A stretch of DNA of 64,000 nucleotides, taken from positions 2,108,001 through 2,172,000 of the forward strand of contig NZ_VFMS01000001.1 in NCBI RefSeq assembly GCF_006715165.1, read 5' to 3'. The stretch comes from Arthrobacter sp. SLBN-122 (lineage in GTDB: Bacteria; Actinomycetota; Actinomycetes; Actinomycetales; Micrococcaceae). Under the pieces are notes generated by a model. The model ran no database searches. It was not told the origin of the DNA and saw nothing but the letters and a program-made list of their open reading frames with translations. Below, piece by piece: positions 50,139 through 57,715 of the stretch. Position numbers and translations under genes: made by a program. The stretch's first letter is position 1, and each line of letters opens with the position of its first letter.

Positions 50139-51506
50139 ATGTCCGCTCCTGTCTTATCGATCATCATCCTCGCGGCGATGTTCCTGCTCGCCACTGTCCT
50201 GCCCCTCAATATGGGCGCGCTCGCCTTCGTGGGCGCGTTCCTGCTCGGCGCCGTGGTGCTGGGTATGTCCACCAACGAGATCCTGGCCAACTTTCCAGGC
50301 GGCCTCTTCCTCACGATCGTCGGCGTCACGTACCTGTTCGCCATCGCGCAGAACAACGGCACCATTGACCTGCTGGTCCGCGGCGCGGTCCGCCTGGTGG
50401 GCAGCCGCGTTGCCCTCATCCCGTGGGTCATGTTCGCCATCACCGCCGTCATCACGGCCGTGGGCGCCCTGTCTCCCGCCGCCGTCGCCATTATTGCCCC
50501 CATCGCCCTGAGCTTCGCCGGCAAGTACAAGATCAGCCCGCTGCTGATGGGCATGATGGTGATCCACGGGGCGCAGGCGGGCGGCTTCTCGCCCATTGCC
50601 GTCTACGGCGTCACTGTCAACGGCATCCTGGCCAAGACCAACCTTGCCTTCAGCCCCACCGCGCTCTTCCTCTCGAGCTTCATCTTCAACCTGGTCATTG
50701 CCTTGGTGCTCTTCGTGGTCCTGGGCGGACGGAACCTCCTGTCCTCCAAGGTGGGCCACTTCGTGGAGCAGGCCGCCGAGGCCAGGATGGCCGTCAGCGT
50801 CGGCGCCAAGGCCGGCACCGATGTCCCCTTCAAGGGCTTCGGCTCCGGCATGTACGGTCCCCGGGACCCTGCGGGCGACGGCGTCGAAGCCACCAGGGAA
50901 CGCAAGGAGCGGATTCCCCAGCTGGTCACCATCGCCGGCTTGATTGCCCTGGCCGTCGTGGCACTTGGCTTCAAGATGGACGTCGGCTTCGTGTCCATCA
51001 CCATCGCCATCGTGCTGGCCCTGGTGTCACCCGCAGCCCAGAAGGGCGCCATCAACAAGATCAGCTGGTCCACCGTGCTGCTGATCTGCGGCATGCTGAC
51101 CTTCGTGGGCGTGCTGGAGGAAGCCGGCACCATCGAATTCGTCTCCAACGGCGTGGCCGGCATGGGCATGCCGCTGCTGGCAGCCCTCCTCATCTGCTTC
51201 ATCGGTGCCGTGGTATCCGCTTTTGCCTCCTCCACCGCCATCCTGGCCGCCCTCATCCCCTTGGCCGTTCCGTTCCTCTCCACCGGCGAGATCGGTGCCG
51301 TCGGCGTCATCTGCGCACTGGCGGTGTCCGCCACCATCGTGGACGTCTCACCGTTCTCCACCAACGGTGCCCTGGTCCTGGCCAACGCCCCGGAGGGCGT
51401 GGACAAGGACCAGTTCTACAAGCGGATCCTCGGGTACAGCGGCATCGTCATCGTGGCCGGCCCCGTCCTGGCATGGCTGGCGCTGGTAGTGCCCGGCTGG
51501 CTCTAG
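50139..51506 (+). CDS. MatC-like dicarboxylate (malonate) carrier
   Basis: A 455-residue ion-transporter-superfamily permease with about 11 helices. The N-terminal half (LPLNMGALAFVGAFLLGAVV, FLTIVGVTYLFAIAQNNGT) matches MatC_N proteins, and HGAQAGGFSPIAVYG and VSAFASSTAILAALIPLA form the paired substrate hairpins. In Rhizobium the MatC carrier imports malonate and is controlled by a GntR protein, as here. ATG 50139 has a weak AGGA-type site. It is followed by CoA-transferase and carboxyltransferase genes, fitting uptake and activation of a dicarboxylic acid. Confidence 0.85.
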   Translation: MSAPVLSIIILAAMFLLATVLPLNMGALAFVGAFLLGAVVLGMSTNEILANFPGGLFLTIVGVTYLFAIAQNNGTIDLLVRGAVRLVGSRVALIPWVMFAITAVITAVGALSPAAVAIIAPIALSFAGKYKISPLLMGMMVIHGAQAGGFSPIAVYGVTVNGILAKTNLAFSPTALFLSSFIFNLVIALVLFVVLGGRNLLSSKVGHFVEQAAEARMAVSVGAKAGTDVPFKGFGSGMYGPRDPAGDGVEATRERKERIPQLVTIAGLIALAVVALGFKMDVGFVSITIAIVLALVSPAAQKGAINKISWSTVLLICGMLTFVGVLEEAGTIEFVSNGVAGMGMPLLAALLICFIGAVVSAFASSTAILAALIPLAVPFLSTGEIGAVGVICALAVSATIVDVSPFSTNGALVLANAPEGVDKDQFYKRILGYSGIVIVAGPVLAWLALVVPGWL

Positions 51507-51560
51507 CCGCAGCTGCACCCGCCGGCGTTCCGCCACCCGTTCCAGAAAGGAAACCCAACC

Positions 51561-52769
51561 ATGAGCACCGAAAACCGCCAAGGCCCGCTGGCCGGGCACA
51601 CCGTCGTCGACCTCAGCCGCGCACTGGCCGGACCCCACGCAGGCATGATGCTGGCGGACCTCGGCGCCCGCGTCATCAAGGTGGAAAACCCGGGAACCGG
51701 TGACGACACCCGCGGGTGGGGGCCGCCCTTCGTCGGTCCCGAAGACGACCTCCAGTCCACCTACTTCATGTCCTGCAACCGCAACAAGGAGTCCATCAGC
51801 CTGGACCTGAAGAGCGGCGACGGGCAGGCGGTGCTCCGCGGCCTGCTGGAGCGGGCGGACGTGGTGATCGAGAACTTCCGCCCCGGGGTCATGGACCGGC
51901 TGGGCTTCTCCACCGCGGCCATGCATGAGCTCAACCCGCGGCTGGTGATCCTGTCCATCACGGGCTTTGGCCACGACGGGCCCGAGTCCCAGCGCAGCGG
52001 CTACGACCAGATCCTGCAGGGCGAGGCGGGCCTCATGTCCCTCACTGGGTCCGGCCCTGATGACCCCCAGCGCGTCGGTGTTCCGATTGCCGACCTGCTC
52101 TCCGGCATGAACGGCGCCTTCGGTGTGCTGGCCGCGCTGGTTGAACGCGAGCGGACCGGCCAGGGCAAGGTGGTGCGCACCTCGCTGCTGGCGTCGCTGA
52201 TCGGAGTCCATGCGTTCCAGGGCACCAGGACCACGGTTGCCCGCGAGGTTCCGCAGGCCCAGGGCAACCACCACCCCTCGATCGCACCCTACGGCCTGTT
52301 CAACTGCAAGGACGGGAGCGTGCAGATCAGCGTGGGCAGTGAGAAGCTGTGGCAGTCATTTGCATCGGCCTTCGGCCTGGAACCCGCTGCGCCCGGCTTT
52401 GCCAGCAACGCCGAAAGGGTGCGGAACCGCGCAGGGGTGATTGCCGCCGTCGAACGTGCCTTCGCCGGCTACGGCGCGGTGGAACTGCTGGAAAAACTGA
52501 ACGACGCCGGGATCCCGGCAGGCAAGGTCCGCTCGCTTGATGAGGTGTACGCCTGGGAACAGGTGGCGTCCCAGGGGCTCGTGGTGGATGTGGATCACCC
52601 GCTGCTCGGAAAAGTGAGCCTGCCCGGGCCGCCGCTGCGGTTTTTCGCCCCCGGGGATACGGCTGAAACCACCCTGACTGAGCACAATGCGCCGCCGCTG
52701 CTGGACGAGGACGGGCCGGCAATCCGCGAGTGGCTGGGCCTGGCTTCTGCAACGGCCGGGGCGAAATAG
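51561..52769 (+). CDS. CaiB/BaiF-family CoA transferase
   Basis: A 402-residue class III CoA transferase. It has the entry VVDLSRALAGPHAGMMLADLGA, the KVENPG loop, the catalytic Asp region (GYDQILQGEAGLM) and GIPAGKVRSLDEV. Family members move CoA from a donor thioester to a carboxylic acid. ATG 51561 follows AGAAAGGAAAC. It lies 54 bp after the carrier and 1 bp before the carboxyltransferase gene, so the three are one operon. A likely role is activation of the imported dicarboxylate to its CoA ester. Confidence 0.9.
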   Translation: MSTENRQGPLAGHTVVDLSRALAGPHAGMMLADLGARVIKVENPGTGDDTRGWGPPFVGPEDDLQSTYFMSCNRNKESISLDLKSGDGQAVLRGLLERADVVIENFRPGVMDRLGFSTAAMHELNPRLVILSITGFGHDGPESQRSGYDQILQGEAGLMSLTGSGPDDPQRVGVPIADLLSGMNGAFGVLAALVERERTGQGKVVRTSLLASLIGVHAFQGTRTTVAREVPQAQGNHHPSIAPYGLFNCKDGSVQISVGSEKLWQSFASAFGLEPAAPGFASNAERVRNRAGVIAAVERAFAGYGAVELLEKLNDAGIPAGKVRSLDEVYAWEQVASQGLVVDVDHPLLGKVSLPGPPLRFFAPGDTAETTLTEHNAPPLLDEDGPAIREWLGLASATAGAK

Positions 52770-52770
52770 G

Positions 52771-54291
52771 ATGCCGGTGAAGGAAAAGGTGCGGCACCTG
52801 AACGCAGCCGAACTCCTGGAGGCCGTGGTGGATGCGGGGTCGTTCGTCTCCTGGGACACGGAACCGGAACAGCCCGAGGTATCCGAGGAGTACGCCCAGG
52901 ACCTGGCCAAGGCGCGCGAACGCAGTGGCGTCGATGAGTCGGTGATCACCGGCGCCGGCCTCATTCGCGGCCGACGCGTGGCCCTGATCGTCAGCGAATT
53001 CTCCTTCCTGGCCGGTTCCATCGGCCACGCCGCGGCACAACGGATCGTTGCCGCCGTCGAACGTGCCACCGCCGAGGGGCTGCCCCTGCTGGCCGGGCCT
53101 GCATCCGGGGGAACCCGGATGCAGGAAGGGACGCTCGCGTTCCTGTCCATGGTGAAGATCACCGGCGCTGTCCGGGCGCACCGCCAGACCGGCCTGCCGT
53201 ACCTCGTCTACCTGCGGCACCCCACCACCGGCGGCGTCATGGCCTCCTGGGGTTCTTTGGGGCATGTCAACGTGGCGGAGCCGGGAGCACTGCTGGGATT
53301 CCTCGGTCCCCGGGTTTATGAGGCGCTGTACGGGGAGGCGTTCCCCGAAAATGTGCAGGTGGCGGAAAACCTCTTCAACAAGGGGCTCATCGACGGCGTG
53401 GTGGAACCGGGCCAGTTGGCCGACCTGGTGGGGCGGGCGTTGGACATCCTGTCCTCGGAGAATTCGGTGGCTGAAGGGGCACTGCCGGCTCCACCCGCAA
53501 CCCTGGGCGTCCGGCCCTCAACCGTTGACGCCTGGACGTCCATCGGGATTTCCCGGCGGCCGAGGCGGCCGGACCTGCGCCAGCTGCTGAAGTTCGGCGC
53601 CACGGATGCCCTCCCCCTGAACGGGACCGGACAGGGGGAGAAGGACCCCGGGTTGCTCCTGGCGCTGGCACGCTTTGGCACCCAATCATGCATCGTGCTG
53701 GGCCACGCCCGCCCGCTGCGGAAGGAGGCCGCGGGAATGGGGCCGGGTTCACTGCGTGAGGCGCGCCGCGGCATGAAGCTGGCGGAGGAACTGCGGCTGC
53801 CGCTGCTCACCGTCATTGACACCGCCGGGGCCGCGTTGTCGCAGGAGGCGGAGGAGGGCGGACTTGCCGGGGAAATTGCCCGCTCCCTGCATGAGCTGAT
53901 CGGCCTGGAATCGCCTTCGGTTTCCGTGCTGCTTGGCCAGGGCGCCGGCGGGGGAGCGCTTGCGCTGCTGCCTGCGGACAGGACTATTGCTGCCCAGCAC
54001 AGCTGGCTCTCGCCGCTGCCTCCCGAGGGTGCCAGTGCCATTGTGCACCGGACCACCGGGTTCGCCCCGGCCATGGCCCAGGCGCAGGGCGTGAACGTCG
54101 CCGCGCTGTATGCGCACGGCCTGGTGGACCACATAGTGGATGAGCGTGATGATGCTTCGCTGGAGCCGCGCGAATTCTGCACCCGGATGGCCCGGGCCAT
54201 TGAGTATGAACTCGGCTCGGTGGCCGGCATTCCGGTGCCGGAACTCGTGGTTGCCAGGGCCCGGAAGTTCGCAAGCCTCGGCGGCAGCTGA
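52771..54291 (+). CDS. Fused acyl-CoA carboxyltransferase (AccD-AccA order)
   Basis: A 506-residue carboxyltransferase with both crotonase-like halves in one chain: a beta-type half (about 30-260; ASGGTRMQEGTLAF, GGVMASWGSLG) and an alpha-type half (about 280-500; LLTVIDTAGAALSQEAEEGG, LLGQGAGGGALAL). The Cys4 zinc finger of bacterial AccD is absent. Such enzymes pass carboxyl groups between biotin and an acyl-CoA. No biotin carboxylase or biotin carrier gene is nearby. In this operon it could remove the carboxyl of malonyl-CoA onto a biotin protein encoded elsewhere, or act without biotin. ATG 52771 follows the CoA transferase stop by one base. Confidence 0.85.
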   Translation: MPVKEKVRHLNAAELLEAVVDAGSFVSWDTEPEQPEVSEEYAQDLAKARERSGVDESVITGAGLIRGRRVALIVSEFSFLAGSIGHAAAQRIVAAVERATAEGLPLLAGPASGGTRMQEGTLAFLSMVKITGAVRAHRQTGLPYLVYLRHPTTGGVMASWGSLGHVNVAEPGALLGFLGPRVYEALYGEAFPENVQVAENLFNKGLIDGVVEPGQLADLVGRALDILSSENSVAEGALPAPPATLGVRPSTVDAWTSIGISRRPRRPDLRQLLKFGATDALPLNGTGQGEKDPGLLLALARFGTQSCIVLGHARPLRKEAAGMGPGSLREARRGMKLAEELRLPLLTVIDTAGAALSQEAEEGGLAGEIARSLHELIGLESPSVSVLLGQGAGGGALALLPADRTIAAQHSWLSPLPPEGASAIVHRTTGFAPAMAQAQGVNVAALYAHGLVDHIVDERDDASLEPREFCTRMARAIEYELGSVAGIPVPELVVARARKFASLGGS

Positions 54292-54350
54292 CCGTGCCGA
54301 GCCCGGCTTCGGGACCGCGGCCAGGAACCTGGGGTGCCCGGCCGCCTGGC

Positions 54351-54824
54351 CTACCTCCGCTGCTGGGTGCGTGTCCGGTGGGCGTTCCTGCGAAGTTGCA
54401 GGATGCGTGCCCCGCCTGCTGCGGCCACCAGTACGCCACCTGTCACGGCGGCAATGAACAGTGCCATGCCCAGCGGGACTGCGCCCTCGAAGCCCAGGAA
54501 TTTCACCAAGGCCTGTTCCTGGTTCTGCAGGATGAAGACGATCAGCAGAATGAGCAGCACCAAGGCAGCAACCACGGCTGCCCAGATGACGCCGGCGCGG
54601 GTGACCTTGCGATCGGCAGTGCCGCCGGCGGCGGGCCCGGGGGCCGTTGCGGTGCCGGATGTTCCGGTTGTTCCTCCCGTTCCCGGCACATCCGGTGCGT
54701 AGGACGGGGCGCCGCTGTAGCTTGCTGCCCGGTCTCCTGCCGGCTGGGCAGCGTTCGATGGCGTGGTGTTGAGGTCCGGTTCCGGCCGGCGGTCCGGTCC
54801 TGGCGTGTACTGTCCTGCGCTCAT
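54351..54824 (-). CDS. LapA-domain (DUF1049) membrane protein
   Basis: A 157-residue protein. Residues 1-75 are disordered and rich in Pro, Gly, Ser and Thr. Two helices follow (GVIWAAVVAALVLLILLIVFIL and ALFIAAVTGGVLVAAAGG), with the LapA signature NQEQALVKFLGF between them. A basic tail ends TRTQQRR. LapA proteins are involved in envelope assembly in other bacteria; the role here is unknown. ATG 54824 follows AAAGGGG. A perfect TAAGCATGCTTA lies 24 bp upstream, matching those at stress-type genes. Confidence 0.8.
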   Translation of the reverse strand: MSAGQYTPGPDRRPEPDLNTTPSNAAQPAGDRAASYSGAPSYAPDVPGTGGTTGTSGTATAPGPAAGGTADRKVTRAGVIWAAVVAALVLLILLIVFILQNQEQALVKFLGFEGAVPLGMALFIAAVTGGVLVAAAGGARILQLRRNAHRTRTQQRR

Positions 54825-54847
54825 GTTCGTCCCCTTTCGCAGAATGC

Positions 54848-54859
54848 TAAGCATGCTTA
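54848..54859. promoter_or_regulatory. Perfect TAAG-N4-CTTA operator upstream of the LapA-type gene
   Basis: TAAGCATGCTTA is a perfect 12-bp palindrome 23 bp upstream of the start codon. The AGCATGCTTA core and the AGAAT four bases earlier are repeated at 13221-13239. Confidence 0.55.
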
Positions 54860-54965
54860 TTGTGCAACCATAGCCGTCCGCGTTGCTGTGGCACAACGAA
54901 CGGTACAGCGGCCTGCCGTCAATTGGCCGTCCGCGATTGGACGGCTAGGGCCGCTTTCATGACGA

Positions 54966-54990
54966 AGGGGTCCTCATGTGAGAACCCCTC
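54966..54990. terminator. Hairpin downstream of the MCYASS small gene
   Basis: AGGGGTCCTCA (54966-54976) and TGAGAACCCCT (54979-54989) pair with one mismatch around a two-base loop. A second stem, GCCGTCC/GGACGGC, lies at about 54927-54946. Both follow the minus-strand gene ending at 55051. Confidence 0.4.
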
Positions 54991-55050
54991 CTTTGGCACC
55001 TGCTGGGCCGGTGGCGCGGTCAATTTGCCCGCGTCATTCGGGCCCCGGTA

Positions 55051-55254
55051 TCAGACCCTCTCCCTGCTCCGTTCGCCGGAGGGGGTGCTGGACGCAGATG
55101 TCCTGTGCCAGCTGGGGAAGGCCCAGAACGTAAATTCCTGTTCCTTGGCCGGCTTCTCCGGAGTTTCCGCAGGGGTTTCCGTTTCCGCTTCAGGCCGGCG
55201 CTGGGTTTCTTTCCTGGCGCCCCACCCGAAGTCCTTGCTCGATGCGTAGCACAT
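55051..55254 (-). CDS. Small MCYASSKDFGWG-type protein (67 aa)
   Basis: A 67-residue protein whose first twelve residues, MCYASSKDFGWG, resemble the start of small actinobacterial hypothetical proteins that I have seen but cannot name. The rest is charged, with a Glu/Thr/Pro-rich middle and FTFWAFPSWHR near the end. ATG 55254 is preceded by AAGGAGG, about six bases away, a near-ideal ribosome-binding site, so the gene is almost certainly translated. The N-terminal Cys and Trp suggest a binding motif; function unknown. Confidence 0.65.
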   Translation of the reverse strand: MCYASSKDFGWGARKETQRRPEAETETPAETPEKPAKEQEFTFWAFPSWHRTSASSTPSGERSRERV

Positions 55255-55386
55255 CACAGACCTCCTTATGGTGACTGCCCTTTAATCGTCCTCCTGAATG
55301 GCGGGGGAGTCGATAATGCCAGCAAAGTTTAGAAGGGCGCCTTGAGCATGCAGAGAGAACGGCAGCCGGGGATCCTTTTCGGTCTG

Positions 55387-55611
55387 TCAGCCGCCGTCCA
55401 CCATGTCCTGGGCCTCCTGCGGGCGGTGGAACTCGCAGGGCCCGGGATGCCGCAGGGGGAGGAGGCAGGTCCGGCCCGTAGGGAGGTGGACCAGTGCACA
55501 CCGGCCGGTCATCGCCAGGTCTTCCCTGACGTTCGAGTTGCTCATGTCCGGACGTCCGTCGTCTGCCGTCATGGTGGTTTCGATGCTTGGGGCAGGGTGT
55601 TCAACGTTCAT
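55387..55611 (-). CDS. Small Cys/His-rich hypothetical protein (74 aa)
   Basis: About 74 residues from ATG 55611 (GGAG ten bases upstream). The second half contains GRCALVHLPTGRTC and LPLRHPGPCEFH, giving a C-x4-H and later C/H/C/H pattern that could bind one zinc. The first third is disordered. The open frame extends to 55683 without support. No family is recognised. It lies 132 bp upstream of the MCYASS gene, same strand. Confidence 0.5.
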   Translation of the reverse strand: MNVEHPAPSIETTMTADDGRPDMSNSNVREDLAMTGRCALVHLPTGRTCLLPLRHPGPCEFHRPQEAQDMVDGG

Positions 55612-55765
55612 GGTGGGGCAACTCCTCATCGGGTGGAGGGCGAATGGAGGGCGCTGAAAAGGTGCTTTTCCAGTGTGCTCCACCGGGGTTACCAGTGGAT
55701 TAAGCAGACGTTAGGAACAGGTCAACAACTTCCCTGGCCAACAAGTGCACCGGGCCCCCGTCCCT

Positions 55766-57175
55766 CTAGCAGCCCAACTGGTGCGCAACCTGCAGGAGGA
55801 GGGCTTCGGAGCCCATGGGGCCCACCAGTTGGATTCCCATGGGAAGTCCGCTGCCTGGCGCGCCGCCGGTCCAGTGCACGGGAAGGGCGATGGCCGGCAG
55901 GCCGCACACATTCACCATTGAGGACCAGGGGGCAAATTCGCACTGTTTCCGGTAGTCGCCGTCGGCATCCCCGGGCCACTGGGCCGACGGCCAGCGCTCA
56001 GTGCCGTGCGCAGTGCCGGTAAACCACCCCACCGGCCGCGGCGTCTGCGCCAGCGCAGACATCAGCATCAGGTCCCACTGTCCGTACTGCACCAGGGTGT
56101 CGTGCTGGAACTGCCGCAGGAATGCCAGAGCCTCGGCGAGTTTGGAGGGGCTGCGCTGCTGGGCCCGGCGCCTAAAGGTCCGGGTCAGGGGTGCCAGCAA
56201 CGCTTCACGCGATGGGGTGATCCGGGCCGCGCCGACGCCGGCGGTCCAGGCTGTGGTGAAGGCATCCGGGTAGCGGTTGTCGTAGCGGATGGCAGCATCA
56301 CTCAAGCTGTGGCCCGCATGTTCCAGGAGGGCTTCGCCGGCATGGAGGGCGTCCAGGGCGTCCCGTTCGGGCGTGAAGGGGAATGCGGCGGACCACGGGC
56401 TTTCCAGGGTGACGCCAATCCGCAGCCGCGGCGGCTTTCCTTGTTGCACTGCCCGCAGGTACTGGTTTCCCGGCACCAGGACGTCCATCATCAGTGCGGC
56501 GTCTTCCGCGTTGCGGGCGAGAGGGCCGGGTACCACCAGCCGCGCAGGATCGCCTGCACTTTCCCCGGCTGCCACCAGCCCCCGGCCCGGTTTGAGTCCC
56601 ACCAGGCCGCATGCGGCTGCCGGGATGCGGACTGAGCCGCCGCCGTCGGTCCCCGGGGCGAAAGGCAGCAGGCCCGCCGCCACGGCAGCGGCACTGCCGC
56701 CGGAGGAACCTCCCGAGCTCCGGCTGGGTGCGTGCGGATTGCGCGACGGCGGCGCCACGCGGTTTTCGCTGTACGCCGTCAGCCCGAATTCAGGCACCTG
56801 GGTCTTGCCCAGCGAAACCACGCCGGCCTCCTTGAAGAGGGAGACCAGCGGAGCGTCCGTGGGGGCAGGTTTGTGGTCGAGGGCGGCGCTGCCGTGCGTG
56901 GTCACCACGCCGGCAACATCGGTCAGGTCCTTGAAGGCAAGTGGCATGCCGTGCAGCGGCGGAAGATGGCCGCTGCCGGCGCGCGCATGCAGGGCATCGG
57001 CCGCCCGCGCCTGCTCCATGGCCTGTTCCGCAGTCACGGTGATGAAGGCGCCGAGAAGGGGATTCTGCCGATCGATCCGGGCCAGGAAATGGGCGGCGGC
57101 ATCCGTGGCGGACACGGTTCCATTCCGTAGGAGGTCCCGCAGGGCCAGCGCGGAGAGCTCATGGAGTTCAGCCAC
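55766..57175 (-). CDS. Amidase signature family enzyme
   Basis: A 469-residue amidase. The catalytic triad elements are present: Lys in PLAFKDLTD, the cis-Ser region SSGGSSGGSAAAVAAG and the nucleophile Ser in GTDGGGSVRIPAA. Such enzymes hydrolyse amides, including side-chain amides or Glu-tRNA, but the neighbourhood gives no hint and this is not a GatA context. I take GTG 57175 as start, giving VAELHELSALALRDLL; a TTG at 57229 is an alternative. No good ribosome-binding site precedes either. A 33-codon reading frame with a strong site ends over this start, which suggests coupling or a frameshift. Confidence 0.8.
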   Translation of the reverse strand: MAELHELSALALRDLLRNGTVSATDAAAHFLARIDRQNPLLGAFITVTAEQAMEQARAADALHARAGSGHLPPLHGMPLAFKDLTDVAGVVTTHGSAALDHKPAPTDAPLVSLFKEAGVVSLGKTQVPEFGLTAYSENRVAPPSRNPHAPSRSSGGSSGGSAAAVAAGLLPFAPGTDGGGSVRIPAAACGLVGLKPGRGLVAAGESAGDPARLVVPGPLARNAEDAALMMDVLVPGNQYLRAVQQGKPPRLRIGVTLESPWSAAFPFTPERDALDALHAGEALLEHAGHSLSDAAIRYDNRYPDAFTTAWTAGVGAARITPSREALLAPLTRTFRRRAQQRSPSKLAEALAFLRQFQHDTLVQYGQWDLMLMSALAQTPRPVGWFTGTAHGTERWPSAQWPGDADGDYRKQCEFAPWSSMVNVCGLPAIALPVHWTGGAPGSGLPMGIQLVGPMGSEALLLQVAHQLGC

Positions 57176-57269
57176 GGAACCGGGATTCCGTGTGGGCTCC
57201 GGCGTACCGTTCCGTGTCCGGATCCGCAAGGACCGGGCATGCGGGGACGGCGGCGGGCTGCTGGGACAT
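57168..57269 (-). CDS. 33-codon leader reading frame before the amidase gene
   Basis: ATG 57269 follows CAAGGAGGTTTCC, the best ribosome-binding site in the area. The frame encodes 33 residues (MSQQPAAVPACPVLADPDTE onward) and stops at TGA 57168-57170, which overlaps the amidase start region in a different frame. It may be a translated leader that couples to the amidase, or the true N-terminus of the amidase separated by a one-base frameshift. Confidence 0.4.
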   Translation of the reverse strand: MSQQPAAVPACPVLADPDTERYAGAHTESRFRG

Positions 57270-57388
57270 GGAAACCTCCTTGGGCTTCACCAGCCTAACC
57301 CGTTGCTTTTGACGCAGCTGTTCCTGGCGTAAGGGGGCGGAAGGGCTAGGCTTAAACCTGACTCTGATCCCGCCAAGACAGGACTCCG

Positions 57389-57715
57389 ATGAGTGACTTC
57401 GATACCGTCCCCGTGCATGACATTCCCGCTGATGCGATGATCCTGGACGTCCGTGAGGACTACGAGTGGGTTGCCGGACATGCTGACGGCGCACTTCACA
57501 TCCCCATGGACCAGATCCCGGCCCGGCTGGACGAGCTCGATCCGGACGAGGACATCTACGTCATCTGCCGGACAGGCGGCCGGTCCTTCCGCGCCGCCCA
57601 GTGGCTCACCGGCCAGGGGTATACCGCCATCAACGTCTCCGGCGGGATGGATCAGTGGCTGGAATCCGGCAAGCCTTTGGTTTCGGACAACGGACTCAAG
57701 CCGTTGGTGCTTTAG
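57389..57715 (+). CDS. Single-domain rhodanese protein
   Basis: A 108-residue rhodanese. The active-site loop is CRTGGRS with the sulfur-carrying cysteine near residue 60. MILDVREDYEWVAGH and INVSGGMDQW flank it as in PspE/GlpE-type proteins. It transfers sulfane sulfur between small thiols or proteins. ATG 57389 follows AGGACTCCG. Its TAG overlaps the pheA GTG by one base, so the two genes are co-translated, which is an odd pairing. Confidence 0.9.
   Translation: MSDFDTVPVHDIPADAMILDVREDYEWVAGHADGALHIPMDQIPARLDELDPDEDIYVICRTGGRSFRAAQWLTGQGYTAINVSGGMDQWLESGKPLVSDNGLKPLVL

Noticed and set aside
55766..57175. GatA subunit of the tRNA amidotransferase
   Set aside because: The amidase motifs fit the whole signature family, but gatB and gatC are not adjacent, and the C-terminal part does not look like GatA.
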